DNA of 64,000 nt, taken from Verrucomicrobiota bacterium. GTDB taxonomy: Bacteria > Verrucomicrobiota > Verrucomicrobiia > Opitutales > Opitutaceae. Positions 27,410 to 36,587 of the stretch are shown here, one piece after another. Numbering within the stretch: the stretch's first letter is position 1; each line of letters opens with the position of its first letter. The notes beneath the pieces were generated by a model that worked only from the letters and a program-made list of their open reading frames with translations, was not told the origin of the DNA and did not search any database. A program made the translations under genes and the position numbers. The stretch is from positions 10,836 to 74,835 of the forward strand of contig JAEYYL010000003.1 of assembly GCA_023430825.1 (NCBI GenBank). Reading direction: 5' to 3'.

Positions 27410-28945
27410 TTACGACGCACCCTCGGCGTCCAGTGGCTCGGCCGTGGCCGTTTCTTCGCCTTCCCCGAGGGCGGAGCGGTTGAGAAAGCGATGCAGTTCC
27501 TCCGCCATCCGTGCGCCGAAGCCCTCGACCTCGGCGATCTCCTCCACGCTCGCCGCGCGCAGCCGGTCGATGCTGCCAAAATGCGCGAGCAGCGCCGCGC
27601 GCCGCACCGGACCGAGGCCGGCGAAATCCTCCAGCACGCTCTCGCGAATCTTTTTCGAACGCAGCACGGCGTTGTAGGTGTTGGCGAAGCGGTGCGCTTC
27701 GTCGCGCACGCGCTGGAGGAGGTTCAGGCCCGGATGTGTCAGCGGCAGATTGAGCGGCGCGCGTTCGTCGGGGAAGAACACGGTCTCGTGTTTCTTCGCG
27801 AGGCCGATGATCGGGGGCGGCATCGCATCGAGTCCGACGAACGCCTTCAGCGCGGCGCCGATCTGCCCGCGGCCGCCGTCGATCACGACGAGGTCGGGAA
27901 ATAGTTTTCCCTCCTCGGCGAGTCGGCGGTAGCGGCGACCGACGACTTCCTCCATCGCGCGAAAGTCGTCGTTGCCGATGAAGCTCTTGATCTGGAAACG
28001 CCGGTAGTTGTTTTTGTCGGGCCGGCCGTTGGCGAAGTGAACCATCGAGGCGACGACGAACGTGCCGGAGATGTGCGAGATGTCGAAGCACTCGATCGTG
28101 CGCGGCGGGCCGCCGAGCGAGAGCGCTTCGCCGAGCGTGCGCAACGCTTCCTCGTCGGCGGCGGGGCGCGTGGGATCGAGGCGCTCGAAGCGGCGCGTTT
28201 TGCGCAGCGTTTCCTCGAGCGCGAACACGATGTCGCGCAGCTCCGCGGCTTTTTCGAAATGCTGGCCGGCGGCCGCCTGCATCATCTCGGCGCGGAGCGT
28301 CTCGAGCCACTCGCGCGACTTGCCTTCGAGAAACGCCGCGGCGTCGTCGACGCGCCGGCGATAGGCTTCCGTCGTGACGGTAGTGAGGCCGCCGTAGATT
28401 TCCTGGCGCACGTCGTCGTAGAGCCGCCACGTGCCATCGGGCAGTTTTTCGGGCGTGCCGTCGCCGAGCAGGATGCCGAACTGGCGGCGCATCTGCGCGA
28501 GCGTTTTGCGGAGCAGCCCGCTGTGGGCGAAGGGGCCGAAGTAGCGCGAACGGTCGTCCTTCTTGATGCGGGTGAGCCGGAAGCGCGGGAGCTCCTCATG
28601 TGGATCGACGCGGACGAGGAGAAAGCGTTTATCGTCAGTGAAGTCGGTGTTGTAGCGCGGGCGCCACTGCTTGATCAGCTTGCCCTCGAGCAACAGTGCC
28701 TCCGGCTCGGACTTCACCTCGATCGTCTCGAAATCGCTGATGAGCGGGATGAGCGCGCGGATTTTGGGCTGCATGACGAGCCGCGCGCGGCCTTGTTGAA
28801 AATAGGATGAAACACGCTTCTTCAGGCTGCGCGCCTTGCCGACGTAAATGATTCGGCCGAGCCGGTCTTTCATCAGATACACGCCCGGCTTGTCCGGCAG
28901 ATGCCGGACCTTCTCCTTGAGATTTCCCGGGTCGCTCGCTGGCAT
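27410..28945 (-). CDS. uvrC: UvrC-type excinuclease subunit
   Basis: UvrC makes both incisions in nucleotide excision repair. The 511-residue product has the GIY-YIG domain (GVYLMKDRLGRIIYVGKA), a UVR-type UvrB-binding segment (QHFEKAAELRDIVFALEE), the RNase H-like domain (IECFDISHISGTFVVASMV, VVIDGGRGQIGAA) and a C-terminal helix-hairpin-helix region (LRAASVEEIAEVEGFG). It is about 100 residues shorter than typical UvrC; the Cys-rich segment after the GIY-YIG domain is absent. It is divergent from cinA with a 36 bp gap. Confidence 0.93.
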   Translation of the reverse strand: MPASDPGNLKEKVRHLPDKPGVYLMKDRLGRIIYVGKARSLKKRVSSYFQQGRARLVMQPKIRALIPLISDFETIEVKSEPEALLLEGKLIKQWRPRYNTDFTDDKRFLLVRVDPHEELPRFRLTRIKKDDRSRYFGPFAHSGLLRKTLAQMRRQFGILLGDGTPEKLPDGTWRLYDDVRQEIYGGLTTVTTEAYRRRVDDAAAFLEGKSREWLETLRAEMMQAAAGQHFEKAAELRDIVFALEETLRKTRRFERLDPTRPAADEEALRTLGEALSLGGPPRTIECFDISHISGTFVVASMVHFANGRPDKNNYRRFQIKSFIGNDDFRAMEEVVGRRYRRLAEEGKLFPDLVVIDGGRGQIGAALKAFVGLDAMPPPIIGLAKKHETVFFPDERAPLNLPLTHPGLNLLQRVRDEAHRFANTYNAVLRSKKIRESVLEDFAGLGPVRRAALLAHFGSIDRLRAASVEEIAEVEGFGARMAEELHRFLNRSALGEGEETATAEPLDAEGAS

Positions 28946-28981
28946 TTTGTTAGATTCCGCCTAATCTCGGACCTCGCAAGT

Positions 28982-30313
28982 ATGGTTTCATCCGTTCACG
29001 CCGGGCAGCCCTCCAAGCCGATCAGACAGGTTCATTACGAACTGCTGACCATGGGCGACGAACTTCTGCTGGGCCTCACGACGAACAGCCATCTGGCGTT
29101 TATCGGGCAGCAGCTCGGCCGGCGCGGGGTGATTTTGGACCGAAATGTCACGGTGACGGATGAGGCCGACGCGATCGCGCGGCAGTTTCGCGAGAGCTGG
29201 CCGCGCTCGGATGTGGTGATCACGACCGGTGGCCTCGGGCCGACGTGCGACGATCGCACGCGTGACGTGCTCGCCGCAGTGCTCGGGCAGAAACTGGTGT
29301 TCGATCCGGCGATCGAGCAGGCGATCGCGGAGCGCTTCGCGGCCTTTGGCCGGAAGATGACGGCGAACAATCTCAAGCAGGCGTATCGTTTCGAGCACGG
29401 CGAGGTGTTGCCCAATCCGCACGGCACGGCGCCGGGTCTCTGGGTCGAGCAGGAAGGCCGCATCCTGTGCATGCTGCCCGGGCCGACCAACGAGCTGCAG
29501 CCAATGTTCATCGACCATGTCCTGCCGCGGCTCGCACAGCGCGGGCTGTTGCTCGATCGCGAGGCGTATGTGCAGATTCGCACCGCCGGCATCGGAGAAT
29601 CCGCGCTCGAGATGAGGCTGCAGCCGATCTTCGACCGCTACGGCGAGGCGCTGAATGTGGCGTTCTGTGCGCATCAGGGGATGGTCGACTGCCGGGTGAG
29701 TTCGGCGAATGGCTCGCTCACCTTGGCGCAACTCGACGTCGCGGCGCGCGAGTGTGGGCGGCTGCTCGGCGAGGATCTGACGTGTTACGGACACGATTCG
29801 CTGGCGAAGATTGCGAGCGATCTGTTGCGCACCCAAGAGAAGCGGCTTGCCGTGGCGGAGACGGGCACGGGCGGGATGCTGGCGAACGCTTTCAGCGAGA
29901 TTTCCAGCGCGTGCAAATTTTTCGCCGGCGGGGTCGTGTGCTGCAACAACGACGCGCGGATGCAGCTCCTCGACGTGCCCGAATGCCTGTTACTGCAGCA
30001 TGGCGCGGTGAGCGCCGAGTGCGCCGTGGCGATGGCGACCGGTGCGGCAGAAACGCTGGGCGCTGACTACGCGCTGGCGGTGACGGGTTTTGGCGGCGAG
30101 GCGACGGGCGCGGGCGGGAATCCCGTCGGCACCATCTACCTCGCGCTGCACGCGCCACATGGCGTGTGGTCGAAGAAGCTGAGTTACCCGGGACCGCGGG
30201 CGACGGTGAAGATTCGCGCGGTGAATGCCGCGCTCGACTGGCTGCGCCGCGAATTGCTGCGCGTGGCGAGCGGCGCGGTGACGCCGGTGCGACGCAGCGG
30301 AGTGATGCAGTAG
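28982..30313 (+). CDS. cinA: CinA-like protein with altered PncC active site
   Basis: A 443-residue CinA homologue. The N-terminal COG1058/MoCF-like domain shows ELLTMGDELLLGLTTNSH and VVITTGGLGPTCDDRT. The C-terminal domain resembles PncC, the nicotinamide-mononucleotide deamidase. There the usual AES(C/T)TGG motif reads AETGTGG, so the catalytic Ser is Thr294. The usual Tyr and Lys of the downstream motif (TYSNEAK in the E. coli enzyme) appear as Cys and Arg (CCNNDAR). The deamidase domain may therefore be inactive. Start is the ATG at 28982. It is divergent from uvrC, which fits the damage-inducible history of the name. Confidence 0.9.
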   Translation: MVSSVHAGQPSKPIRQVHYELLTMGDELLLGLTTNSHLAFIGQQLGRRGVILDRNVTVTDEADAIARQFRESWPRSDVVITTGGLGPTCDDRTRDVLAAVLGQKLVFDPAIEQAIAERFAAFGRKMTANNLKQAYRFEHGEVLPNPHGTAPGLWVEQEGRILCMLPGPTNELQPMFIDHVLPRLAQRGLLLDREAYVQIRTAGIGESALEMRLQPIFDRYGEALNVAFCAHQGMVDCRVSSANGSLTLAQLDVAARECGRLLGEDLTCYGHDSLAKIASDLLRTQEKRLAVAETGTGGMLANAFSEISSACKFFAGGVVCCNNDARMQLLDVPECLLLQHGAVSAECAVAMATGAAETLGADYALAVTGFGGEATGAGGNPVGTIYLALHAPHGVWSKKLSYPGPRATVKIRAVNAALDWLRRELLRVASGAVTPVRRSGVMQ

Positions 30314-30625
30314 CGCAGACGGCGGCGGAATTTTTTTGGTTCGTCGCCAGTCAGAAAACCTTGGAGCCGCGGCGCCCTCGCCGCGTTTGGAGAGCGAACC
30401 GCGGAGGGGAAGGCGACTACATCTGCATCCTGCGACGCGCCCTCTCCCGGCACTGAGGTAGTCCGGGAGTGAAAACAGCTCGTCCACGGAGAACGCGACA
30501 TACCCGAAAATTGAGCCCGAGTCGTCTCGGCCGGTTGGGGAACGGAAGGTGATCAAGCCCGACGGGGCGTGGGCGCCACCTTCTATGGCATGAGCTCGTA
30601 TCGGCTGAGGTTGTTGCCGTTACCG
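30314..30625. other. Convergent intergenic region between cinA and the cupin gene
   Basis: These 312 bp hold no convincing gene. Visible structures are a GC hairpin CGCGGCG/CGCCGCG (30368-30385) and a weaker inverted repeat CTCCCGG/CCGGGAG (30444-30469). Neither has a proper T-run; they may end transcription from either side. Confidence 0.5.
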
Positions 30626-31162
30626 TTACCGCAACCATGCGTGAACGATTGCGCCGTGTGCGCCGGTCAGCGGATCGCCTTCGGGCAGCGGCACGCGGGC
30701 GATGCGATCGTCCGCGGCGGGGCGTTCGCCGGAGCGGCCGCGCAGGAGATCGGCGTCCTGGCCGTTTGGATACCCGCCGACGACGTGAAAATCCTCGCTG
30801 GCACCGAGATTCTGATGCGCGGTGCCCGCCGGCAGCACGATCATATCGCCGGCTTCGACCACGAGCGTGGCGCCGACGCTGCCCCCGAGGCGCAGCGACG
30901 CGCGTCCGCGATAAACGCCGAGCACTTCGTGCGCGGTGCTGTGATAATGCGGAAATTCGTAGATCCCGTAGCGCCATGCGGCGCGCCAGTGGTGTTTCGG
31001 CCAGGTTTTTTCGAACCACGTGGCGAGGGTGGCCGCGTCGCGCGCCGCCTCGCCGGCTGCACCGGCGACGTTTCTATAGACGAGAACCGGCAGGCGGGGA
31101 TTGTTCGGAATTGCTCCGGCGTCGCCGAAGCGAAACGTGAGCAGCTCGAGCGCGTCGGCCAT
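30626..31162 (-). CDS. Cupin domain protein (YjlB-like)
   Basis: A 178-residue single-domain cupin. The metal-binding motif 1 is seen in FPHYHSTAHEVLGVYRG (His, His, Glu), and motif 2 in GDMIVLPAGTAHQNLG (final His). The N-terminal half has the YjlB-type segment NNPRLPVLVY and the C-terminus reads GGYPNGQDADLLRG. Substrate and reaction are not known. It lies 93 bp downstream of purC on the same strand and might be cotranscribed. Confidence 0.88.
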   Translation of the reverse strand: MADALELLTFRFGDAGAIPNNPRLPVLVYRNVAGAAGEAARDAATLATWFEKTWPKHHWRAAWRYGIYEFPHYHSTAHEVLGVYRGRASLRLGGSVGATLVVEAGDMIVLPAGTAHQNLGASEDFHVVGGYPNGQDADLLRGRSGERPAADDRIARVPLPEGDPLTGAHGAIVHAWLR

Positions 31163-31255
31163 GCGTCGAACGGTGGGAGGCGCGAACGATTTCGCAACCG
31201 CCTCCGGGCCGGGCGGGGCGCCGTGTGGGTCAGCGGGGCACCGCGAGGGCGCCGC

Positions 31256-32164
31256 TCAGCCCAGCAAATTTTTCAGTGCGGCCAGATATTTCTCCTGCGT
31301 GCGCGCGATGACTTCGGCGGGAAGGCGCGGGGCCGGCGGTTTCTGGTCCCAGTTGATGGCGACGAGGTGATCGCGCACGAATTGTTTGTCGAAACTCGGC
31401 GGCGACTGGTTGGGCGCGTAGCTTTCGGCCGGCCAGTAGCGCGAGGAGTCGGGCGTGAGCACTTCGTCGATGAGGAAGAGATTGCCGGCGGCGTCGGTGC
31501 CGAATTCGAACTTGGTGTCGGCGAGGATCATGCCGGCGCGTTTTGCGCGTTCGTGGCCGAAGCGGTAGAGCGCGAGGCTGGTGGCTTTGACCTTTTCGTA
31601 GAGGTCGGCCCCGATCGCGGCGGCGCCTTGCGCGTCGTCGATCGGTTCGTCGTGCTGGCCCTTGGGCGCCTTGGTCGTCGGCGTGAAAATGGGTTCGGGC
31701 AGACGGTCGGCCTGGCGGAGGCCAGCGGGAAGACGGATGCCGCAAACCGCGCCGGTTTTCTGGTAGGAACTCCAGCCGCTGCCGATGAGATAGCCGCGGG
31801 CGACGCACTCGATAGTGAGGGGCTTGAGTTTGCGGACGACCATGCTGCGAAGCTGGAGATCGCGGGAGAGTTTGTATTTTTCGGCGAGGAGGCGGGCTTG
31901 ATCAGGGAGGAGGTGGTTTTGGATCAGGCCGCTGGTTTGGGCGAACCACCAGTTGCTGATCTGGGTGAGGATCGCCCCTTTGCCGGGGATGCCGTCAGGG
32001 AGGATGACGTCGAAAGCGGACAGTCGGTCGGTGGCGACGAGCAGGAGAGCGTCGCCGAGATCGAAGATTTCGCGGACCTTGCCAGAGGCGAGGCGAGGGA
32101 AGGGAAGATCGACGGACGTGACAGCGTGGGAGGGCAATTCGGCGGCGATGTCGGCAAAAGTCAT
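31256..32164 (-). CDS. purC: Phosphoribosylaminoimidazole-succinocarboxamide synthase
   Basis: SAICAR synthetase joins aspartate to CAIR, the product of PurE. The 302-residue product is of the longer type: RLASGKVREIFDLGDALLLV, ATDRLSAFDVILPDGIPGKG, ECVARGYLIGSGWSSYQKTG and FTPTTKAPKGQHDEPI, with the late motif LADTKFEFG and LIDEVLTPDSSRYWP. Start is the ATG at 32164; the frame continues upstream into tRNA-proximal sequence without family similarity. It is divergent from the tRNA-Glu gene. Confidence 0.97.
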   Translation of the reverse strand: MTFADIAAELPSHAVTSVDLPFPRLASGKVREIFDLGDALLLVATDRLSAFDVILPDGIPGKGAILTQISNWWFAQTSGLIQNHLLPDQARLLAEKYKLSRDLQLRSMVVRKLKPLTIECVARGYLIGSGWSSYQKTGAVCGIRLPAGLRQADRLPEPIFTPTTKAPKGQHDEPIDDAQGAAAIGADLYEKVKATSLALYRFGHERAKRAGMILADTKFEFGTDAAGNLFLIDEVLTPDSSRYWPAESYAPNQSPPSFDKQFVRDHLVAINWDQKPPAPRLPAEVIARTQEKYLAALKNLLG

Positions 32165-32306
32165 CGAGTGGGGATTGCAGCGAAAGGGCGGCGATGGCCA
32201 AACCAATTTGGAGGGAGAGTAGGGAAAGGGAGTGCGGCGAAGATTAGGCGGAAATTTGGCCTTGCGCAGGGAGGGTGGCCCCGTAGCGTCCGCGACTCCG
32301 TGGTTG

Positions 32307-32384
32307 GTCCCCATCGTCTAGCCCGGTCTAGGACACTACCCTTTCACGGTAAGAACCGGGGTTCGAATCCCCGTGGGGACGCCA
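32307..32384 (+). tRNA. tRNA-Glu (anticodon UUC)
   Basis: Acceptor arms GTCCCCA (32307-32313) and TGGGGAC (32374-32380) pair; a discriminator G and an encoded CCA follow. The T arm is CCGGG-GTTCGAAT-CCCCG-like, and the anticodon loop CTTTCAC (32341-32347) gives anticodon TTC (32343-32345). Its 3' end is the insertion site of the genomic island. Confidence 0.95.
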
Positions 32385-32387
32385 ACT
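32356..32387. repeat. Left attachment site (attL)
   Basis: A 32-bp sequence beginning CCGGGGTTCGAATCC and ending CGCCAACT, covering the tRNA-Glu T arm, 3' acceptor strand, CCA and 3 further bases. It is identical to 63570-63601, the right copy. Confidence 0.93.
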
Positions 32388-32573
32388 CAACAAGTTGCGC
32401 AAGCAGCTGAAATCACAGGAGATGCGCCGGATTCCGGTTCATCTCCTGTTTCGTATCCGGGTGACGGAGCATACAAGTTCTATGCTCCGCCCGAGGAAGA
32501 AAAATCGTCCGCCGCAGAAAAAACGTCGGCTGACCTTAGACTGGCTCTTCCGGATTTCCCAGAGGACGGGAAC

Positions 32574-33929
32574 GTGGCCAAGCTTCGTTCCAGTCCGGCA
32601 GCAATCAAATCCGTCCAAAATCGGTCGGGTTCGTGGAGCTATCGCGTGACCGTCACGATCGCAGGACGTCAGAGGAAGAAGGTTTTTCAGTCGGAGGAAG
32701 AAGCGCTGGAGTTGCAGGAAACGTGGGAGAACGAACGCGTGCATGGCGCGGCTGCCGCACGCCCCAAAATGACGTCGCTGGAGAAAGCTCAGCTGAAAGA
32801 CGCTGAGGCCGCTGCGCTCGTGCTCAAACCAACCGGGTTTTCGCTGCTGGAGGCCGCGCAATATGTGGCCGGACTGGATCGGCTTCGTTTGCAGGATGCC
32901 CAAAAGGCACTTCGGCTGGTGGAGGGGGAGCCGTTCAGCATCACCGACGCGGTCAAATTCGCGATGGCGCACAACCTTCAAACGACAGACTTCTCCAACA
33001 CCGTTTACAGCGAGGGGCTCAAGGCGTATCTTGAGGATAGGAAAAACCACATTTCGAAAGCCCATTATCAGCGCGCATCCCAGCGCGGTCGGAGCTTTGG
33101 CGAATTCATCGGGCCGATGGTTATTCGTGACATTCCAGGGACAACAAAGGCCCTTGAGTGGGTGAAGTCGCGAGCAATGCCCGATGGCATTCTGACCTCC
33201 AAAGCGACTTGGAATAAACTCGTGACCGACCTTGCCACCATTTTCGGCTTTTTCGTGAAGAAGAAGTGGTGCTCCACAAATCCATTTTCAGATATCTCGC
33301 GCTACTCGAAAAAATCCATCGGCTCCCGGCAGCGCTTGCGACTGGAGGTTGGGGATTGTGCCGCGCTTCTCGCGTTCCTTGAAGAGAAGCACCCGAAATG
33401 GTGCTGCTACTTTGTTCTCACCCTGCTTCTGGGGGTGCGCCCTGACATGAGGACGGGCGAGATCCGGAAGCTGGCGGACTGCATCGCCCGCGACGGTGTG
33501 GCGCCTTACTACTCGAACGGATCCATCCACCTTTCCGCGGAGATTACGAAGGAGCAGGAACCCCGTGAGGTGAAGGTGCCCGCTAACGTCGCCGCATGGC
33601 TCGAAAAGTATCCACTGACGCCGGAGAATATCTGTCCAGGGGACTACAAGGACGACGATCTTCGCGCGATTCGAAAGCTGTTCCGCATCCCGCATGACGG
33701 ACTCCGGCACACCGCCATCAGCGCTTTCATGGCAATGCCGGGCAACAGCTACGACAAAGCGGCCGACCAGTTCGGAAATTCGGAGCCGATCATCAAGAAG
33801 CACTATCTGCGCCGGATGTCGCCCGAAGAGGGGCAGCAGTTCCACGCCATCATGCCGAAACGGGTCTTGAAATCCTCGCCTGAGTGCGAACACACGACCG
33901 CAGCCGAGCCGGCACTACATGCTTCGTAG
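32574..33929 (+). CDS. Tyrosine-type site-specific recombinase (island integrase)
   Basis: This enzyme probably integrates and excises the island at tRNA-Glu. Catalytic-domain features are a box I region GVRPDMRTGEIRKL (likely catalytic Arg293, counting from 32574), box II HDGLRHTAISAF (residues 374-385) and the likely nucleophile Tyr411 in KKHYLRRM. The N-terminal part contains a DNA-arm-binding-like region (SWSYRVTVTIAGRQRKKVF). The frame is open back to a GTG at 32373 that lies inside the tRNA, giving a 518-residue version. I prefer the GTG at 32574, where the recognisable domain begins. Its proximity to attL and inward direction are as expected for an integrase. Confidence 0.85.
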   Translation: MAKLRSSPAAIKSVQNRSGSWSYRVTVTIAGRQRKKVFQSEEEALELQETWENERVHGAAAARPKMTSLEKAQLKDAEAAALVLKPTGFSLLEAAQYVAGLDRLRLQDAQKALRLVEGEPFSITDAVKFAMAHNLQTTDFSNTVYSEGLKAYLEDRKNHISKAHYQRASQRGRSFGEFIGPMVIRDIPGTTKALEWVKSRAMPDGILTSKATWNKLVTDLATIFGFFVKKKWCSTNPFSDISRYSKKSIGSRQRLRLEVGDCAALLAFLEEKHPKWCCYFVLTLLLGVRPDMRTGEIRKLADCIARDGVAPYYSNGSIHLSAEITKEQEPREVKVPANVAAWLEKYPLTPENICPGDYKDDDLRAIRKLFRIPHDGLRHTAISAFMAMPGNSYDKAADQFGNSEPIIKKHYLRRMSPEEGQQFHAIMPKRVLKSSPECEHTTAAEPALHAS

Positions 33930-34016
33930 AAGTGCGAGGGTGGCGCGTGAAAGAGAGATGTCGACGGCCGTGTCGCTCGACGTTACTTTCGGCAATGTAA
34001 CCTCAGACTTCCAGCT

Positions 34017-34226
34017 ATGCCGAAATCCAAATCGAAAGAGTTCGCCGCGAAACGTAAGTTCAACCTGCGCCGCGACGCGACCGTCGCCACCGGACAGAGA
34101 AAGATCGAGGAGGTGTTTGGCCTCCCAGAGGGTTCTGTGAACCTGCACCTACCGAACGGTCGCCGGGCTCGCGGCGACAAGAGTATTGACGCGCTGCTCG
34201 CCGACTGGAATCCGAACGGACGGTAG
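34017..34226 (+). CDS. Small basic hypothetical protein
   Basis: A 69-residue Lys/Arg-rich protein (MPKSKSKEFAAKRKFNLRRD at the start). The centre reads RKIEEVFGLPEGSVNLHLP, with a possible short helix-turn-helix-like run, and it ends in a polar tail. I do not recognise a family. Its position between integrase and nuclease-like gene, and its charge, would suit an excisionase or other DNA-binding accessory, but this is a guess. The 86 bp between the integrase stop and this gene show nothing else. Confidence 0.5.
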   Translation: MPKSKSKEFAAKRKFNLRRDATVATGQRKIEEVFGLPEGSVNLHLPNGRRARGDKSIDALLADWNPNGR

Positions 34227-34275
34227 CAGCCGGCAAGCGGAAGGTGGGCTCGGCAACCTGAGGATCGTGCCACCC

Positions 34276-35265
34276 ATGAGCACCCGATCATACGACGACT
34301 GGACTCAGTTTGTCTGGGCTCTGGAAGCGATCATCAAAAAGCACGGAATCGATATCGCGCCTCATTCGGCGTGCGAAACGGCCGCTCTCTCGTTGATCGA
34401 AATGAATGAAGTTCGTGAGGGCCGAACCTGTCACGATCCGCGAACTGATCACCGTGAGCTTTGGAGCCGCGCACTGAGTTTTGGCGACCTGGCTGAGAAG
34501 ATCGTGTTGGCGAGAAATCGACCGGGTTTCGAGCGACTGATTCCTCACCTCAAGCTGTTGGCAGGGGCTTCAGACCTATCGCAGTTCTCGGTTACCAACC
34601 GGGAGAATCAGGACAATAACAAGGCGTTCGAACTGTACGTCGGGACGATGGCGCTTCAGGTGTTGGACGATTGCGAGTTCGACCATCCTGAGGTTTCAGA
34701 AGGGGACAACCCGGACATCATTGGCAGCTTCGCCGGGCATCGGTGGGCAATCGCATGCAAGGCCATGCACACCCGAAATCCGAAGACGTTTGCGGACCGC
34801 GTGGCTGAAGGAGTTGAGCAGATTCAGCGCAGCGGCGCTGAACGCGGATTTGTGATGGTGAATATGAAGAATACCGTCGACCACCGTAGGTACTGGCCGG
34901 CGATGCGTGATCCCGATTCAGGGGAGTTCGTGTATTGTGCGTTTCCCTCGCTCGACAGCGCCCGCGCACGAATTGTCGCAGAATACGAGAGCTTCCACCG
35001 TGATCTCGCGGAGCAATTTGGAGGCATCGAGAACTTCTTCCGCAGTATATTTGTTGGGAAGAAAGCCTCGCCGCACGTCCTTCTCGTTTATTCAACGGTG
35101 ACCGGCTATGAGACCGGCGTCGGCCCCGCGTTCACCATGCTCCGCACAATGTATGGTATCTACGGGCCGCCTGATGCGGAGACCGAGCACTTAGTCGAGT
35201 CCCTCAACAACGCGCTGCACAACGCAGCTGATTCTCCCGTGGTCCGCGCCCAAGAAATCAAGTGA
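34276..35265 (+). CDS. Hypothetical protein with PD-(D/E)XK nuclease-like segment
   Basis: A 329-residue protein without a family I can name. The middle shows an endonuclease-like pattern: FELYVGTMALQVLDD, then EGDNPDIIGSFAGHRWAIACKAM. This resembles an Asp followed by a beta-strand ending in a Lys (the D...xxK of restriction-endonuclease folds), although the usual Glu is Ala or Cys. The remaining sequence is mixed alpha/beta. Start is the ATG at 34276; 30 upstream codons look non-coding. A restriction-like or DNA-repair role is inference. Confidence 0.6.
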   Translation: MSTRSYDDWTQFVWALEAIIKKHGIDIAPHSACETAALSLIEMNEVREGRTCHDPRTDHRELWSRALSFGDLAEKIVLARNRPGFERLIPHLKLLAGASDLSQFSVTNRENQDNNKAFELYVGTMALQVLDDCEFDHPEVSEGDNPDIIGSFAGHRWAIACKAMHTRNPKTFADRVAEGVEQIQRSGAERGFVMVNMKNTVDHRRYWPAMRDPDSGEFVYCAFPSLDSARARIVAEYESFHRDLAEQFGGIENFFRSIFVGKKASPHVLLVYSTVTGYETGVGPAFTMLRTMYGIYGPPDAETEHLVESLNNALHNAADSPVVRAQEIK

Positions 35266-35390
35266 CCTTACGAAGCACTCCGATTGGGAACAGAGGTGTC
35301 ACGCTGTCCTGTGCCGACCAACGCTTGCGGAGGCTTTGACCGCAGCTGCGTGGACGGCGTCACCGTCAGTCTGGCACCATCGGAGCGCCG

Positions 35391-36587
35391 ATGACCCAGA
35401 ACCCCAGCCCGCATGTCGACATCCGCACAGTCCAGCAGCTCCTCAGCCCCTCGGATGAGCCGGAACCTTCATCCTAAAATCCGCGGCTGATCGAGAACCT
35501 GATTCGGGAGGGCGATCAGGTGGTGCTGGCGGGCGCGCCGAAATCCGGGAAATCCTTCTTTGCCTTCCAACTCGCGATGGCGGTGGCTCAGGGGCGGAAT
35601 CATCAGGGTGACCGCTGGTTTCTGCTGCCCGACTTTACGCTACCCGAACAGGCCAAACGGAACGTGCTGTTCTTCTCGCTCGAAATGGGCGCCGGCGTCG
35701 TGCGGTCGCGCTTACGGCCCTGGAAAGGTGTGTCGTCTGGGGCCGACGTGAACATCGAGACGATGGAGCAGCTGAAGTTCGTGTTCAATGTTGGCGGGCG
35801 ATCTACACTCGATCTCGGCGACTCCAGAGGGGACGTGTACGGAGCTGTCCGAGATCTCATCAAACACGAGAAGCCGCACCTCGTTGTGTTCGACACCTTC
35901 GTTCGGGTTCACGGCCTGGATGAGAACGACAACGTGCGGATGGCGGCTCTCATGCAGAATCTGCTGAATCTGTGCGAAATTCCCGATGAGCAGCGTCCTG
36001 GCCGCACCCGCCGAATCGCGCATCTGATCGTTCACCACCTGCGCAAACCGGGCAAAGAGACTTACTGGAACAGCAGCGTTATCGACGCAGTACGTGGAGC
36101 CGGCTCCATCATCGGTGCGGCGGATCTGATCCTCGGGATGGCCGTCGACCGAAACGAGCGGCGCAAGCTGGAGTTCTGCTGCCGGCACCTCCCGCAAATG
36201 GACGATATCGAACTCGAATCGTGCGAGGTGCCCCCGCGGACCGGCACTGAGCGGCGATCGGGACGGGACTCGATGCTTCTTTTCTCAAAGGCACCAGAGA
36301 AGCCCAAATTTGAACAACCAGTAGCTCGTAAACTTCGTGCGCCGACTCAGCGTGCCGTCGACGCGGTTAAGCAGATACTCGAAACGACGTTTCAAGGCGC
36401 CGAGGTGGGCACCAAGGTCACGGTTCGGGAAGCTCTTGAACTGCTGCCCCCTGACGTCGATGTGAACGGCGGGACGCTCTGTGATCACGGCAAGGCGGTG
36501 CGTGCGAACGGATGGGTATACCGTGGGAAAAAGGGCAGCAAGGCGCAGGCCCAGTGTTGGTGGGAGAGAAAATCCTCAGACTCCTAA
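35391..36587 (+). pseudogene. RepA-like AAA ATPase interrupted by an in-frame stop
   Basis: A RecA-fold ATPase of the plasmid RepA/AAA_25 type, expected to act as a replicative helicase or DNA-processing motor. Walker A is GAPKSGKSFF, Walker B LVVFDTFVR, and a late motif HLIVHHLRKPGKETYW is typical of RepA-like proteins. The same frame starts with an ATG at 35391 and 28 sense codons, then a TAA at 35475, then continues NPRLIENLIREGDQ straight into the Walker A region. The conserved strand before Walker A lies upstream of the first usable later start (GTG 35520). The gene is therefore either broken, misread by sequencing, or made from GTG 35520 as a 355-residue protein. Confidence 0.65.

Noticed and set aside
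32385..32573. Coding status of the integrase frame between the tRNA and GTG 32574
   Set aside because: The frame is open but starts inside the tRNA and has a low-complexity product without domain similarity; I leave it out of the gene, though it could be translated.
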